Shown: positions 45,868 to 57,515 of the stretch, piece after piece
Layout: each line of letters begins with the position of its first letter
Numbering within the stretch: the first letter of the stretch is position 1
DNA from: Odiellus spinosus
Taxonomy: Eukaryota > Arthropoda > Arachnida > Opiliones > Phalangiidae
Length of the DNA stretch: 64,000 nucleotides
Assembly: GCA_963920705.1 (NCBI GenBank)
Contig: OY987225.1
Span: forward strand, 34,263,458 to 34,327,457
Reading direction: 5' to 3'
Made by a program: the position numbers and the translations under genes
The notes under the pieces: model-generated
The model's input: only the letters and a program-made list of their open reading frames with translations
Database searches by the model: none
What the model was told of the DNA's origin: nothing

Positions 45868-46933
45868 TAGCTCTATAGGGAGACAGTGAAGAGCCAAGGG
45901 TGAAAGAATTCCTGACGTCATAGAACCCCCATTATAGGGGGAGCGCTTATAAGGGCGAATACTGGAACTCCCTAACTAAGGGGGATGACACCCAGGTCAG
46001 AGATAGAAACCTCTGACGTATTCATGTACCCCTATTAAGGAAGAATTCTAAAATAATAAGATTCTTGTTGAAAAACCGCGAATTTAGGACACTTGCACTT
46101 GAAGCTGTAGCTATAATAAAAAGAGGCCAAAAATGCCCTTTCGGAATTAGTCTCAGTCCATTGATGGGTAGTCCTGACACCTTTACGCTCTTTTCTTTAT
46201 ACCAAGGGGGCTTATACCCCCATTTTTCCCCCCTGGGGTAAAAAGGGAGATTTTTTTCTTATTTTCCTATTCTCTTTCTCTTTGCCCGCACCTATTCCAA
46301 TATAGGATGTCAAATAAGGGATAGCCCTGGGGCATTCTCAAGCCCCCTGACCCCCCAAACCCCCCAATCGCCATCTTTTAACCCCCCCTTTCCTTCTATC
46401 CATCGTTTCGATCTTCTTTTGAATATTCCCACAGTAAAAGTCTTAACGAGAAAGAAAAGGGGGATTGAACCAATCAGGGGGTCAAACCCCCCCCCCCCCC
46501 CGAAAACCCCCAATGGATAGGGTCAGTTCTTTTGACAGAAGCCACGCACAAAAGCCAACGCGTGAATGAAAAAAATAAATGAATGGATGTTGAAGAAAAT
46601 ATATATCAGCCAAGATTTGAATTCAACCGTGATCGAACTAAAGGGGGGGGGGGGGGGAACGGGGGGATATTTTGAAGAGAAAGAAGATACCTGGGTTTAA
46701 ATGTGGGGTTATATCCCCCTACCCTTAAAAGTATATATTTTCTATAGTTCGCTGTTTGGTCCACAAAAAAAAATTTATAAAAATATTTTCGGGGGTTTCT
46801 ATTCTATAATATTTAGTTACTATTTATTTTGTATTTTCAAAATTTTGGGTTATATGAGAAATTTATAAAATAACGTATTTTATTATAAAGGAAAATATAG
46901 GAAATTATAGGAAAATATTGAAATAAGAGAGAA

Positions 46934-46964
<31 letters not shown>

Positions 46965-47518
46965 TATGGTCCCCATGTTTTGGATGTTGAGCCACCCTTT
47001 AAAATTCAAATATATAATTCCTAATTACGCAATTCCGGAAATAAATTGGAAAATTCATATTTATTTAAGAAATAGCGAAGACGCGTTAAAATTTCTTGGA
47101 ATAGGGGAATGGTTAGTGTCCAAGCATCGCTATGATAATACACCTACAACTTAAACTTCGTTCCCGCGCATGGGTAATTAGAAGAAATAATAAAAGCTCG
47201 GAAACCCGTTTGCTAGCGTCGATATTTCATTTTACGGTATTTTTTCCTTCTGCGCAAAAGACATTAATTTCGGCCTTTTGTATATATATACAACCTAAAG
47301 ACGGTCCTCTTAAGTTTCCCACGCTTAAAGAGAGACAGGCAGAGAAAAAATTACCCCTATATCTATTGAAATGGATGTAGTATAATCTATAAAACGTATA
47401 TATAGAATTTCACTCAAAAATATTCAATAGTTTTCTCGCAAAAAAGATTTGAAATTAGTGCCAAGAAATAGTTTTCGAGAGAATTAAAGTAGTGATTAAA
47501 ATTTTCGCGCCATTTTTA
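45868..47518. other. Non-coding stretch with long C and G runs
   Basis: A 15-base C run at 46487-46501 and 15-base G run at 46643-46657 flank a G/C-skewed section. A TA tract lies near 46930-46950. Frames at 46310-46513, 46966-47154 and 47132-47380 lack recognised domains. Confidence 0.4.
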
Positions 47519-47519
47519 T

Positions 47520-47716
47520 CTCGCGCAGGAATTGCAAAAGCGCGCGAATTTCCGCACGCGCCAATTTTAATTTCATACATTTTTACGAAAGCTCGCGAAT
47601 TTCCGCACGCGCCAATTATAATTTCATACATTTTTACGAAAGCGCGCGAATTTCCGCACGCGCCAATTTTAATTTCATACATTTTTAAGAAAGCGCGCGA
47701 AATTCCGCACGTTCTA
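47520..47716. repeat. 51-bp GC-containing minisatellite, about four units
   Basis: Units of aattttaatttcatacattt plus ttacgaaagcgcgcgaattt plus ccgcacgcgcc. Overlapping frames on both strands are 17-residue repeats and not genes. Confidence 0.93.
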
Positions 47717-48238
47717 AAATTTTATTTCTAAACTGATTCAGAAAATTTAAGTTTATTTTTAATTTAACCGCTCGTTATCCTTTGAGATTCCTTCATTCCG
47801 TAGTTGGCGCATGCGCGAAATTAAGCGAAGAAAACGTTAAAAATCAGCGAACCTAGACTAATGAATTAGCGTTGAGAGGCAGGTAGAACATTTTAAATTT
47901 TTTTTATATTTTATTTGAAATTTTTATCTTCGAATTTCTCATCGGATCTTATCTCTCGTCTCTCGATCTTAAAAACGTTTATAAAACGCATTGACAGATT
48001 AAATTTCTTATTTAGAAATCTACTTTTATTTCCTAATAGATTTAATATTAGGTATTAATCCGCCTAGGGTTTTGATCGTATTGTAATCTGGCGTTGGGAA
48101 TTTTTAAAGTTAAAACTTCGTACGAGGGATTAATGTACAAACTATTTATTATATTATATCTAGTTGAGTTTGAAAAATTGAAATTAGGTTAATGTGGGGA
48201 ACTGAAATTTTGGAGTTTTTATTTGAAATTTCGTGTTT
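47717..48238. other. Non-coding stretch, no gene seen
   Basis: Unique AT-rich sequence. Confidence 0.4.
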
Positions 48239-48517
48239 TTAAAGGGGAAGTGTAAGAAAATATTTTTAAATTTATTTTATAAAAAGATAATTACTTATAA
48301 CTAAGCCTTGGTCCTTTTAAAAATCTCTAGCGTTCGTTAGTGGGGGGAAAGGCTACCCCTTAATTATATTCCTTAAATTTCGCTTGATATTAATTTTCAT
48401 AATTTGGAATATTTAAAATTAATTATAAAGTTATAGATTTTATTTGATATTTTTTCCGACCAATCATTTAAGGTCAAAATATAAAATTTTTAGAATAAAT
48501 TGTTCATCTTCCTTTAA
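48239..48517. mobile_element. Probable TTAA-ended MITE (279 bp)
   Basis: The left end TTAAAGGGGAAGTGTAAG and right end GTTCATCTTCCTTTAA are imperfectly inverted on TTAA. More diverged than other members. Confidence 0.45.
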
Positions 48518-49287
48518 GCTTAGCCGGCTAGCTACAAAATAATCAATGTTTATACACGACTTCCTCGAACCAAACTTAATTGAGGTACATTTTAAATCAA
48601 TTAACGTTTATCCCGTCAAACAACAACAAATAAAAAAGTTAAGCAGGAAGTTAAATAAATTTTAAAACGCGCTTGATCATTTAATTTTAATTTCCAATAC
48701 CTTTAATACCTAAATTAACCCAAAATTAATGGATATTTCAAGGGGATTTAGGTAAAATTTAGTACCCATAGACTATTTTTTATTTTATAATTTTTGCCTA
48801 AAAGTTTCAATTACATAGTTTTCGATAAAGTGGAAAAATAAAATTCTACCCCACTTTCTCAGCTTTGATTTCATTGCAGGTAGCTTGGGAACGCAATTCA
48901 GAACAGATCAGTTCCTAAATTGAACTGCTAGCCTTTCTACCTATTTCAGTTTGCGCTCAAAATTGGTTGGCAGCCCTGCCAATTTAGTAAAAACTATGTA
49001 TTCGTTGATATAAATTAAAAATTCCTTAGATTTAATTATTAAAGCTACAATGCCTTAATATTTCCTAAGTTTCCCACCCTTTAAAACCATAATAAGAAAA
49101 ACCTGTCGTCAAAAATCGAAAATAAAATATTTTGTTTTGTTCTAAAGATCGTTATACGAACTGTGGATTCTCAAAAATGTATAAGCTTTAAAGATTCGGT
49201 AAATGCTGGTCCTATAGCCGCTATACAGACTATACTACATCGAAATGGTTTCTTTTTGGAATTACCAATCGCCTAGCTCCTTCAACT
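48518..49287. other. Non-coding stretch, no gene seen
   Basis: Unique AT-rich sequence with no recognised feature. Confidence 0.4.
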
Positions 49288-49476
49288 TAAGCTCCGTTCA
49301 CACTTGACGCTTTGGAACCGTTTTAAAAACGTTTCAAATTTTCAAATCGACTTTTTAAGATATTAATTTTGTTTCTCGATCAAAGATCTACACGGGTGAT
49401 CCCGAAATTTTCTAATTTGACCTTTCCAAAAGTGTTTAAAAACGGTTTCAAAGTCTGTAGTGCGAACGCGGCTTTA
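49288..49476. mobile_element. TIR element with AAGCCGCGTTC-type ends (about 189 bp)
   Basis: Left aagctccgttcacacttgac, then gctttggaaccgttttaaaa, is inverted at the right as gtttaaaaacggtttcaaag plus tgcgaacgcggcttta. The TIRs are about 45 bp. A related end is seen at 26791. A minus-strand frame running 49577 to 49380 enters the element. Confidence 0.72.
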
Positions 49477-49479
49477 TAG

Positions 49480-50135
49480 GCTTCTGGTTGGCTTTGGCTT
49501 CTTGGTATTACGCTTAGGGTCTCTATATTTTTAACGGCGCAACCATCTGGCACCCGACACAACAAAACACTTCTCATTAGTTCCCTTTTCTTCCCACCCG
49601 TCAGTCCGTCCCGAAACTCAAATACTTGCCAACAAAAAAAAAAAAAACCCCAACCACCTAAGAAAAATATTTTATCCCCCCTTTCCGAAGTTCGTCTCCT
49701 AACGATTTTGCAATACGTTAGAGTATAATAAGTTCAGTTTATATCGGACAAGATGTTATCCGACCAATAGGATTTAACCACGTGACGTCAATAAAGCTTA
49801 AGGTAAAATTAAATTAACAGAAGTAAGATTTAATGAAATAAAATTAAATTTAGTTGTAATAACTTCAATATCGCGTAATTCAACCTTATGACGTCACGAG
49901 ACAATATTATTGTAGACAATAATTAAGCTTCAATAACTAAATTAATTTATAATATATGTTTGCCCTAAAACTTAGTTAAAATAAACTTAATATAAATTAA
50001 CTTAACTGGATAGTTAATCTCTCATAGTTCAATGATTACACCTAGATTACTATCTCGCTGTTGTTGTTGCAAATAAAATTTAATTTTCTAGCTAGGATAT
50101 AGGCCTAAATGTCACTTTATTTTCGCCCAATCTTT
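49480..50135. other. Non-coding stretch, no gene supported
   Basis: The minus-strand frame segment 49480-49577 (CRVPDGCAVKNIETLSV) has varied composition but reads straight into the adjacent TIR element, so it is not called as a gene. The rest is AT-rich. Confidence 0.35.
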
Positions 50136-50139
50136 ATAC

Positions 50140-50235
50140 GATAATATTAGGGTTTGCGCGTGACGTCATTTTCTTGCCATTATAGGTACAAACAACCGAC
50201 CATTTCGCTATACAAATCTATGGAAATTAAAGCTT
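50140..50235 (+). repeat. Dispersed repeat family C, copy 3
   Basis: Shares gcgtgacgtcattttct, gccattat, gaccatttcgctatacaaat and ctatggaa with copy 1 at 12596. Confidence 0.65.
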
Positions 50236-52570
50236 AAAAATTAACGCGCAAAACCTTACGTGAATATAAACTAAAATGAATCTAAAATTGAATAGTATTG
50301 GTATCTTAGTTGAAATGGACCAAATACTCAATGGGGGTTTCTTAGCACCCCTCCCCCTTATTCTTCCCCTGGTGGGGCATCTTATCGCCTTAGAATCCTT
50401 GGCATTCCTAAAGATCAAGAGGACATTGGATGAGAGGGGGGGGGCACTGGGGATGGGACATTCAACGATAGCCAAAAAAAAGGTTTTTGCGGTTGGTTTG
50501 TCGTCCTTCTACTAGAAGCGCAGGTTACTATGAAATATATTGTTAGTATTGAGTATCAGCATCTCCTAGCCTTAGTCACTGTAAGATTCTAACGCTGGGA
50601 ATATACCGGAGCTATTACTATATCAAAAATGTTTTTGTAGGAAATATGAATAATTAAAAACCTCTGATTTGAGCCAAATTTATAAAAGTTTCTGTAATAT
50701 TTGCCTTATTTAAACAACAAATTCCCTGAAATTTGCGGGTTTTGTACGAAAACTGGGCTTTCTCGCGTAAGATCTGTTATTTCTACGTGTTCTAAGTTTA
50801 AACCGAGTGTAAATTACAAGGATATAAAGCCAAAGGGGTTGAAATTATTACGAGTGATGTGAAAAAAATAGTCGGGTCACAGACCTTACTCAATAATAAA
50901 ACGTTATAAAAGAATCACGAAATACGTTCCAAAGACACGAATTTTGCATACCAATCACCCCCTCCCCTTTTAGCCCCCCCCCCCTTCCACCTCCGATAAT
51001 ACAAAACTTCCTAATCGTTTCTAAAATAATAGGACCTCTTTCTCTGTTCTTTAAAATGCTAATAATGAGAAGAAAACGAGTTGGAATTGAAAGAAAAAAA
51101 AAATGATTTCCTCCAGCGCCAGAAAAACGCAAACATTACTAGCGCCCGCGCCGTTGTCATTTCGAAATTAGTCTCGCCAAAGGCATCTCTACCTTTCTAG
51201 CCCCCCCCCCCCCCCCCTTCCCCGGGATAACACGTAGGTACCGATTTCTCAAATTACCACAAAATTTAAAGGGCAACTGTAACTATAAATATGAAAAATT
51301 TTATTTAGTGAATTTGGTACTTCTACTATAACGAATAAAATTAAATTGGGTTGAAATTAATTCAAATTAAACTATTATTATTTTTAGGTTAAGATTAATT
51401 GAAATTAAATTGTCATTATTTTAATTAGGTTAAAATTATTACAAATTAAATTATTATTATTTGTTAGGTTAAATTTATTTTAAATTAAACTATCATAACT
51501 TGTTATGTTAAAATTAATTCAAATTAATCTATCATAACTTGTTATGTTAAAATTAATTTAAATTAATTCATATAATAATTTGGTATGTTAAAATTAATTC
51601 AAATTAAACTATCATTATTTTTGGATTAAAAATAAAATTCAACTACCGCGGTAAATCATGATAAATTAATTAAATTAATCTATCGTAGTTAATCGTATTT
51701 AAATTAATAGTAATTAGAGATTGTCCCCATTTTTTCAATTCCTATAAATTATGTTATTCGTTTTATAAAATTGATTTAAATTAGATTAATTTAAATATAT
51801 ATAGGGTAAAAACTTGATGATAATTTGATTATTAATCAATTAATAATTAACTTCATTAGCGATAGTAATATATAAATTACTAACGACAAAACAAAAACCC
51901 TAATTAATAAATTTGGATGAGATAGCGCCTTGAAATAATTTTGAGCAGGTTTTTTTTTCTATTTTCCTCTCTGTCTCTATGACGATTGCAAATCTAAATT
52001 TGTTATAGAGCTCACTTAATACAAAAGAAGCTTAGAAAGGGGGCTGTCACAATTCTAAATACCTTTTTCTACTTAAATCTAGTTTTTGGTCTCTCTCTTT
52101 TTCAAACAAGTTATTTTTTTTTGTCGCTCGCTCGTAGCCATAATGCGGCTATTAATATTCATAGATAGTTAAAACTATCTTTAGGGAGGAAAATGATATA
52201 GTCCAAATGCAAATGAACGTTAACTTCTCCCTCTAAACTCCGCCCCTTTTACGGGAAAAAAAAGAGACAGCGGAGACTAGATTTAAAATATACGTTACTT
52301 TATACGAAGAGTTCTATATACCGAATAGCGTTAAGTTTTAGATGGTGCTAACCATAGGGGAGTCAAATACTGGATTTCTGGAAATGGGGATTAGGGGGAT
52401 GCCAATAGTTTTAAGCGCACCGCCATAATATTAATGAATGAATAAGACGTATAAAGATGGATTATTAAATATTAATGTCTTTTATATCATTAGTAATTTC
52501 AATATCCGGTTCTCACGCAATTCATTTATTATTTGAGTAGCATTTTATGAAACATTATTAAAAATTTAAT
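50236..52570. other. Non-coding stretch, no gene supported
   Basis: Contains a 17-base C run at 51201-51217, a lone TTAAAGGGCAACTGTAAC end at about 51267 and a degenerate AT repeat at 51340-51620 (aaattaaactatcat / gttaaaattaattc, about 45-55 bp period, six units). Open frames at 50227-50515 and 50890-51132 are translations of G/C-rich simple sequence. Confidence 0.4.
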
Positions 52571-52604
52571 TTTGTTAATTACTATACTACTAGCAAAAGA
52601 ACGT

Positions 52605-53210
52605 CATTTTCAGAATTTTCCAGAATGTTCTAGAATTTTTCAGAATTTTCCAGAATGTTCTAGAATTTTTCAGAATTTTCCAGAATGTTCTAGAATTTTT
52701 CAGAATTTTCCAGAACATTTCAAAATTAATTTTCCAGAATGTTGTAGAATTTTCCAGAATGTTGTAGAATTTTCCAGAATGTTGTAGAATTTTCCAGAAT
52801 GTTGTAGAATTTTCCAGAATGTTGTAGAATTTTCCAGAATGTTGTAGAATTTTCCAGAATGTTGTAGAATTTTCCAGAATGTTGTAGAATGTTCCAGAAT
52901 GTTCCAGAATGTTCTAAAATGTTCTAAAATGTTCTAGAACCTTCTAGAACCTTCTAGAATGTTCTAGAATTTTTCTAGTATTCTCCAGAACCTTCTAGAA
53001 CCTTCTAGAATTTTTCTAGTATTCTCCAGAACCTTCTAGAACCTTCTAGAATTTTTCTAGTATTCTCCAGAACCTTCTAGAACCTTCTAGAATTTTTCTG
53101 GTATTCTCCAGAACCTTCTAGAACCTTCTAGAATTTTTCTAGTATTCTCCAGAACCTTGTAGAACATTCTAGAACATTCCAGAACCTTCTAGAACATTCT
53201 AGAAAACGTT
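52605..53210. repeat. HSE-like minisatellite (alternating GAA/TTC every 5 bp)
   Basis: Composite array: 30-bp units (cagaattttccagaatgttc plus tagaattttt) at the left, ten or so 20-bp units (gttgtagaattttccagaat) in the middle and 41-bp units (gaaccttctagaaccttcta plus gaatttttctagtattctcca) at the right. Nearly all of it obeys the nGAAn/nTTCn rule of heat-shock elements. 52932-52969 holds eight perfect alternating pentamers and 53162-53204 holds nine. The overlapping plus-strand frame is a repeat artefact. Confidence 0.93.
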
Positions 53211-53214
53211 ACGA

Positions 53215-53941
53215 ACGTACGCGAGTACAAACATTATAAATTAATAGTGTTTCCTTTGATAAAAAAATATGGCGCTAAAATTCTAAGGGTAAAGATTTGG
53301 TGTTTTTTTAACAGTTTCAAATACTGTCTGGTAAAATTCATGTACGGTAATGATTACGGTAATGGTTACCGTAAACCAAAATGTTTACTATCATCGATAC
53401 AGGATGTGGAAAAGTCCATAACACAATTTACTATTTGGTCTAAAATCTAAATTACAAAATGAAAATTTATAACGGAAACATTTCAAATTTAAACGCGGTT
53501 TGTTTTCAACCTAATTTGACTACGTGTCCAAAGCTATTCGTAAATAAAAAAAAGCGTAGTAATAATGGGTAACGTACCCTTCGTCCTAACAGCCAAAACA
53601 AAGGTGGAAAATGGTGTAATAACCAAAATACATAAAAATGGGATAAGTTTTGAATTAAAATGGTTCAAGTATAGAATTTATTCTTCAGATGACTTTGCAA
53701 AATATCGGAAACTATGGCGTATTAATACGTAATGTTAAACCGCGTTGAAAAAAAGTAGTTTATAGACAAACGCGACTAATTTCATTTGAAAACTCGAAAT
53801 CCGGGATCATATAGTGTCTTTAAAATTGTCTGAGATTTTTTTTAAAAAAACCTCCGACTTAAAAGAGTGGTGGTAAATTATTGAGGCTAGTTCGATCCTT
53901 GCGGGATATCCAACTTATACGGATAACCACAAAGGAATACA
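53215..53941. other. Non-coding stretch, no gene supported
   Basis: A 67-codon frame at 53247-53450 has no recognised domain. Confidence 0.35.
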
Positions 53942-54126
53942 TTAAAGGGACAATGAAACGCAAATCGGCATAGAATTATTTTCTATATTAGAATCCATGA
54001 TATTTTCAACTTATCAGATGAGAAAAAAAATCTTATTTTTTCATTATAACTTATTATTTGTTGGTAATATTTTTAAATAGGTGATTAGGAATCTTCGTTA
54101 TAAAATACCTTTCAGTCTCCCTTTAA
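53942..54126. mobile_element. TTAA-ended MITE (185 bp)
   Basis: The left end TTAAAGGGACAATGAAAC and right end CTTTCAGTCTCCCTTTAA are inverted with three mismatches on TTAA. AT-rich non-coding interior. Confidence 0.75.
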
Positions 54127-54399
54127 AAAAAACCATTGAAATAACGATTTAAAAAGCGAAAGTCATATCCATATAAATAGATAGATACCACCTCGAAGCT
54201 CGAAACGAGACCTTTTGACCCCAAGTTCTCTGAAGAGCCAAAATTCTTAGTCCATAATTTAAACTCATAAATGACACCATCAATTTAGGGAATGAAAAGA
54301 ATAGTGAGAAAAATGAAAGCGACGGTGGCGCCACCATCTTCTACTCTACGCGCTAATTGTAGGTATATTGTGTTTGAAGTAGAATCGATTTAGATCCTC

Positions 54400-54669
54400 A
54401 TCAAATCGATCCAGGGCCAAAACTAGCGATTCCTTATCGTTTAAATAGGCCTAACTGGATTAAAAGAGATCTTCGTCGTGATGACCAGTCAGCGACCAAT
54501 GAGGAAAGACTCGTCATTAAGGCGAGATCTCCATGAGAATTCCAATAACCGATCAACGCGAAAAAATTCAGCCTATTTTGATGGCAAGTTTTAAATTTTT
54601 TCCTAATTTTTTACTGGTGGATTAGGTCTATTTAAATCGATAAATTATTACGTTTCATTTTCCCTTTAA
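54400..54669. mobile_element. Family F copy with a TTAA-type right end
   Basis: Landmarks attaaggcgagatctccatg, cgaccaatgag and attcagcctattttgatg. An inner inverted repeat (gattccttatcgtttaaata against ctatttaaatcgataa) and the right end GTTTCATTTTCCCTTTAA are present. The left terminal TTAA was not recognised, so the copy may be 5'-truncated. Confidence 0.6.
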
Positions 54670-55320
54670 GCATTATTTACTTGTATAAATTTTTCACCAA
54701 TTTAATAACTTTATAGCTATAGATGAGATGAAGTTCTAATGAAAGACGCGAAAGTATAGGGAAGCTCAAGAGCAAAAGAAAAAGGGATGGGGATGAGGTG
54801 TAAAAGAAGTTCTGGATCGATTTCCCAGGCGCGGAGTTAAAATCACCCTCCTATACTCCCAATTTCCAACAGATACCGATCGTGAGAACTTGGAACGGTA
54901 ATTTTAAAAGAGAGTCCGAGAGAGGGTGGGGGTCAGGGGGGTCATCATCATCGAACTCCCCTTCAATTTGGACTGCAGCACCAGCCATTTATATATACAA
55001 TTTATAACAATCTTGCTAATACAATGATTTTTTTACGGGTTCTATTCTACTTTAAGAAGGTAAAGGGTTCGATTTGGTATCTTCTAAGATTGCGAATTTA
55101 ATATATGGCGTTTTTTAGAAGCTATTATCCCCTACTCAACTCTTTAATTCAAAAAGAGTTTAAAGATTCAAGGGAAACTATAACTACACGTTTTTGGAAG
55201 TTATGTTAATCAAAAAATTAGCTACATTGATTAATAGTAAAAATTATTTTTGAAAATTAAAAATTAAGTTATTTTAAACACTGAGAAATTAATATTAATT
55301 ATTTAAAACCAAAAGTCAAT
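54670..55320. other. Non-coding stretch, no gene seen
   Basis: Unique sequence with a G-rich part at 54920-54942. Confidence 0.4.
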
Positions 55321-55324
55321 AACT

Positions 55325-55535
55325 TCATTCCATAAAAGTTAACAACGCCCCGTAGTTGGAGGGGGAGACAATATAGTCAAGTGCGGCTCTCCCGACTCAA
55401 AATATCGTGGAAGAGTCCAAATCACTAGAGCAAGACAGGGGTGATGACTTTTTTGTCTATTTTTAAGTAATGGGATATGACGATTACCTGGATAGTATTT
55501 ATTTACTTTTATGTAATAAAGTTATAGACTTTTGT
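55325..55535 (+). repeat. Dispersed repeat family D, third copy
   Basis: Shares aagagtccaaatcactagag, acaggggtgatgacttttt, ttatttacttttatgtaata and gacttttgttaaaact with the copies at 25215 and 41585. The cataaaagttaacaacgccc block lies 5' here. Confidence 0.75.
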
Positions 55536-55619
55536 TAAAACTAAAAGTGCGGCAGACACCATTTTTTTCGAATGGATATTAATTATATTATTAATATAAT
55601 ATTAATTAATAAATTATAT

Positions 55620-55765
55620 TATTAATATGTATTTTTACTTTCGCTGCATTTTTTTCTAATCTAATATGTATATATATTTTAAATCATTTTTTAACGATCT
55701 TTACAAAAATGCTACTCAATTTCCATTTGGAGTTCGTGAAAAAAGATATTTCAGTCTCCCTTTAA
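55620..55765 (+). mobile_element. Family B copy with right TTAA end
   Basis: Landmarks tatttttactttcgctgca, tatatatattttaaatcatt and tttccatttggagttcgtg are followed by the terminal ATTTCAGTCTCCCTTTAA. With the 29775 copy (other end preserved) this defines both ends of family B. Confidence 0.7.
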
Positions 55766-56429
55766 CTTCGTCTTAAACTATTGGAAGCTAGGATGGTTTG
55801 GGTTCAATTTAAAATTGAAAATACGTTGGAGTTGGGCAGTTATCTCACGAACTGCGAGGGCTAGCTGGATATTCATTTAAAGGAAATGGAAAATAAAACT
55901 AGTAGAGTATAATGGGGGGGGGGGGGGGGTTTCGATCGAGAGGTTCGGGGGAAAGGGGGGGGGGTTAGCTTTTAGGGTAACGAAGCGTTCCCAAGATTCT
56001 ACTTTAACGCTTCGTTTTGTATCCATTTGCAAATTCGAACCCCACACACTCCCAAAACCTTCCAAAATTTTATACATTTGAATTTATTTAAGTTCTCTTT
56101 CGATTAGCCAGCGTATAACGCTATTACTGATCAAAAGCTGGTGGGGTTAAACCCCCCAGTCAATGCTGATTAAACTTTACGAACTATCCTTTTCCTCTAT
56201 TTGACCCCCAACCCTTTTTTCTATCTTTGAAAGTTTTATCATATAAATTTTATCGTCTTTGGCTTTGGATCTAGTGTTAATACAACATAGAATTTACACT
56301 ATAAATGGTAGCAATTTCCAATAAATATCAATTCGGATGGGGAGGGGGGTCCTTTTTCTTGGAATTTCTACACTAGAATACTAGAAAATACGGTCATAAA
56401 CGAGATTAAAATGGGGTTTAGGAGACAGG
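55766..56429. other. Non-coding stretch with a 16-base G run
   Basis: G run at 55914-55929 and a second G-rich tract at 55950-55967. The minus-strand frame at 55877-56077 (66 codons) ends in Pro-rich simple sequence. Confidence 0.4.
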
Positions 56430-56940
56430 CTTCTGATTAAAAAAAGATTTTAAGATTAAAAAAATCGCAAACAAATATTAAACTAAAAATTAATTTAAAA
56501 TTTACCATGAAAATAGGCTTAGCTGGATTCATAGAGATCAGCTGAATTTATTCGTATTGATGGGTTAAGAACCAATCAGCAAAGGGCCCACGTTAAGGCG
56601 AGATCTCGATGAGATTTCAGATAAAATTTGACCCTTCAATGGGAATAAATTCAGCTGATTTCAATGAATCCTGCTAAGCCTAATTTCCCGGTAAGTTTTA
56701 AATTTATTTTTAGCTTAATTAATTCATGGAGATCTTTGAGCAAAGGCCCATCGTTAAGGCGAGATCTTCACCAAAACATTTGATTGGTCGCCGACTCTTG
56801 AATGAGAATAAATTCAGCTGATTTCAATGAATCCAGCTAAGCTTAATTTCCGTTTATTTTTAAATTTATTTCTAGTTAAATATTTATTAGTAAACTTTTT
56901 ATTGGTCTTAACTTAAGCCTTGGTCAATTGATTATAGTAT
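56430..56940. repeat. Family F copy with duplicated core
   Basis: The left part matches 17623-17966 (caaacaaatattaaacta, ccatgaaaatagg, cttagctggattcat). The core (aaggcgagatctc, then gggaataaattcagctgatt, tcaatgaatcctgctaagcc) occurs twice, at about 56575-56690 and 56745-56850, so the element contains an internal duplication or two nested copies. Terminal TTAA ends were not recognised. Confidence 0.7.
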
Positions 56941-57395
56941 GATATTGATTCTTATAACCTGGAAAAGTTACATTTTCTCCAAAAAACTTTCACCGTTGTT
57001 TCGGTTAAATGTATGGGGGGAAGGGGAGGAACCCCCTTAATTAGCAATCGACGTGTTTCATTGGTCGAATGGGCGTTCCTTTAAATATACATAGAGCGGT
57101 AGTCGCGGGAAAAATAGCCACTGGTCAGGAATATTTAACGAAAGTAATTATACGCCTGAAAAAACACGATAATTGTCGCGACCCAACTACAAAAAATGTT
57201 TTTTTAATTAATAACGCCAATATATAAAAAAAAAAACGCTACTGTAGGGGTGATTTATTTTTGGCCCGCACGATATTAACCGAAAATAACACCCCCAGAT
57301 CGAGATTAGACTGCTAATTAGACACAATTACAAATTTGCATTCGTTAATTAAAATTATCTCACGGGCTCGACCACAAAAATATAAAAACTTTTGC
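56941..57395. other. Non-coding stretch, no gene seen
   Basis: Unique AT-rich sequence. Confidence 0.4.
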
Positions 57396-57515
57396 TGGTT
57401 TTTCCCTGACCTTTTCCACCGATTTTCCCTGACCATTTCAGCTAATACTACCCAATTTTTAAGCTTTTATTTTTAATATAATCGCGTTCGCCAAACTTTG
57501 TTGCAGGTAAAATTC
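57396..57515. repeat. Dispersed CCCTGAC-type repeat, copy 2
   Basis: ttttccctgaccttttcc, then cccaatttttaagcttttat, aatataatcgcgttcgccaa and actttgttgcagg, nearly matching 3050-3160. Confidence 0.75.

Noticed and set aside
49380-49577. 65-codon minus-strand frame with a Cys-containing start
   Set aside because: A THAP-like zinc finger was considered but spacing and signature residues do not fit, and more than half of the frame is the adjacent TIR element.
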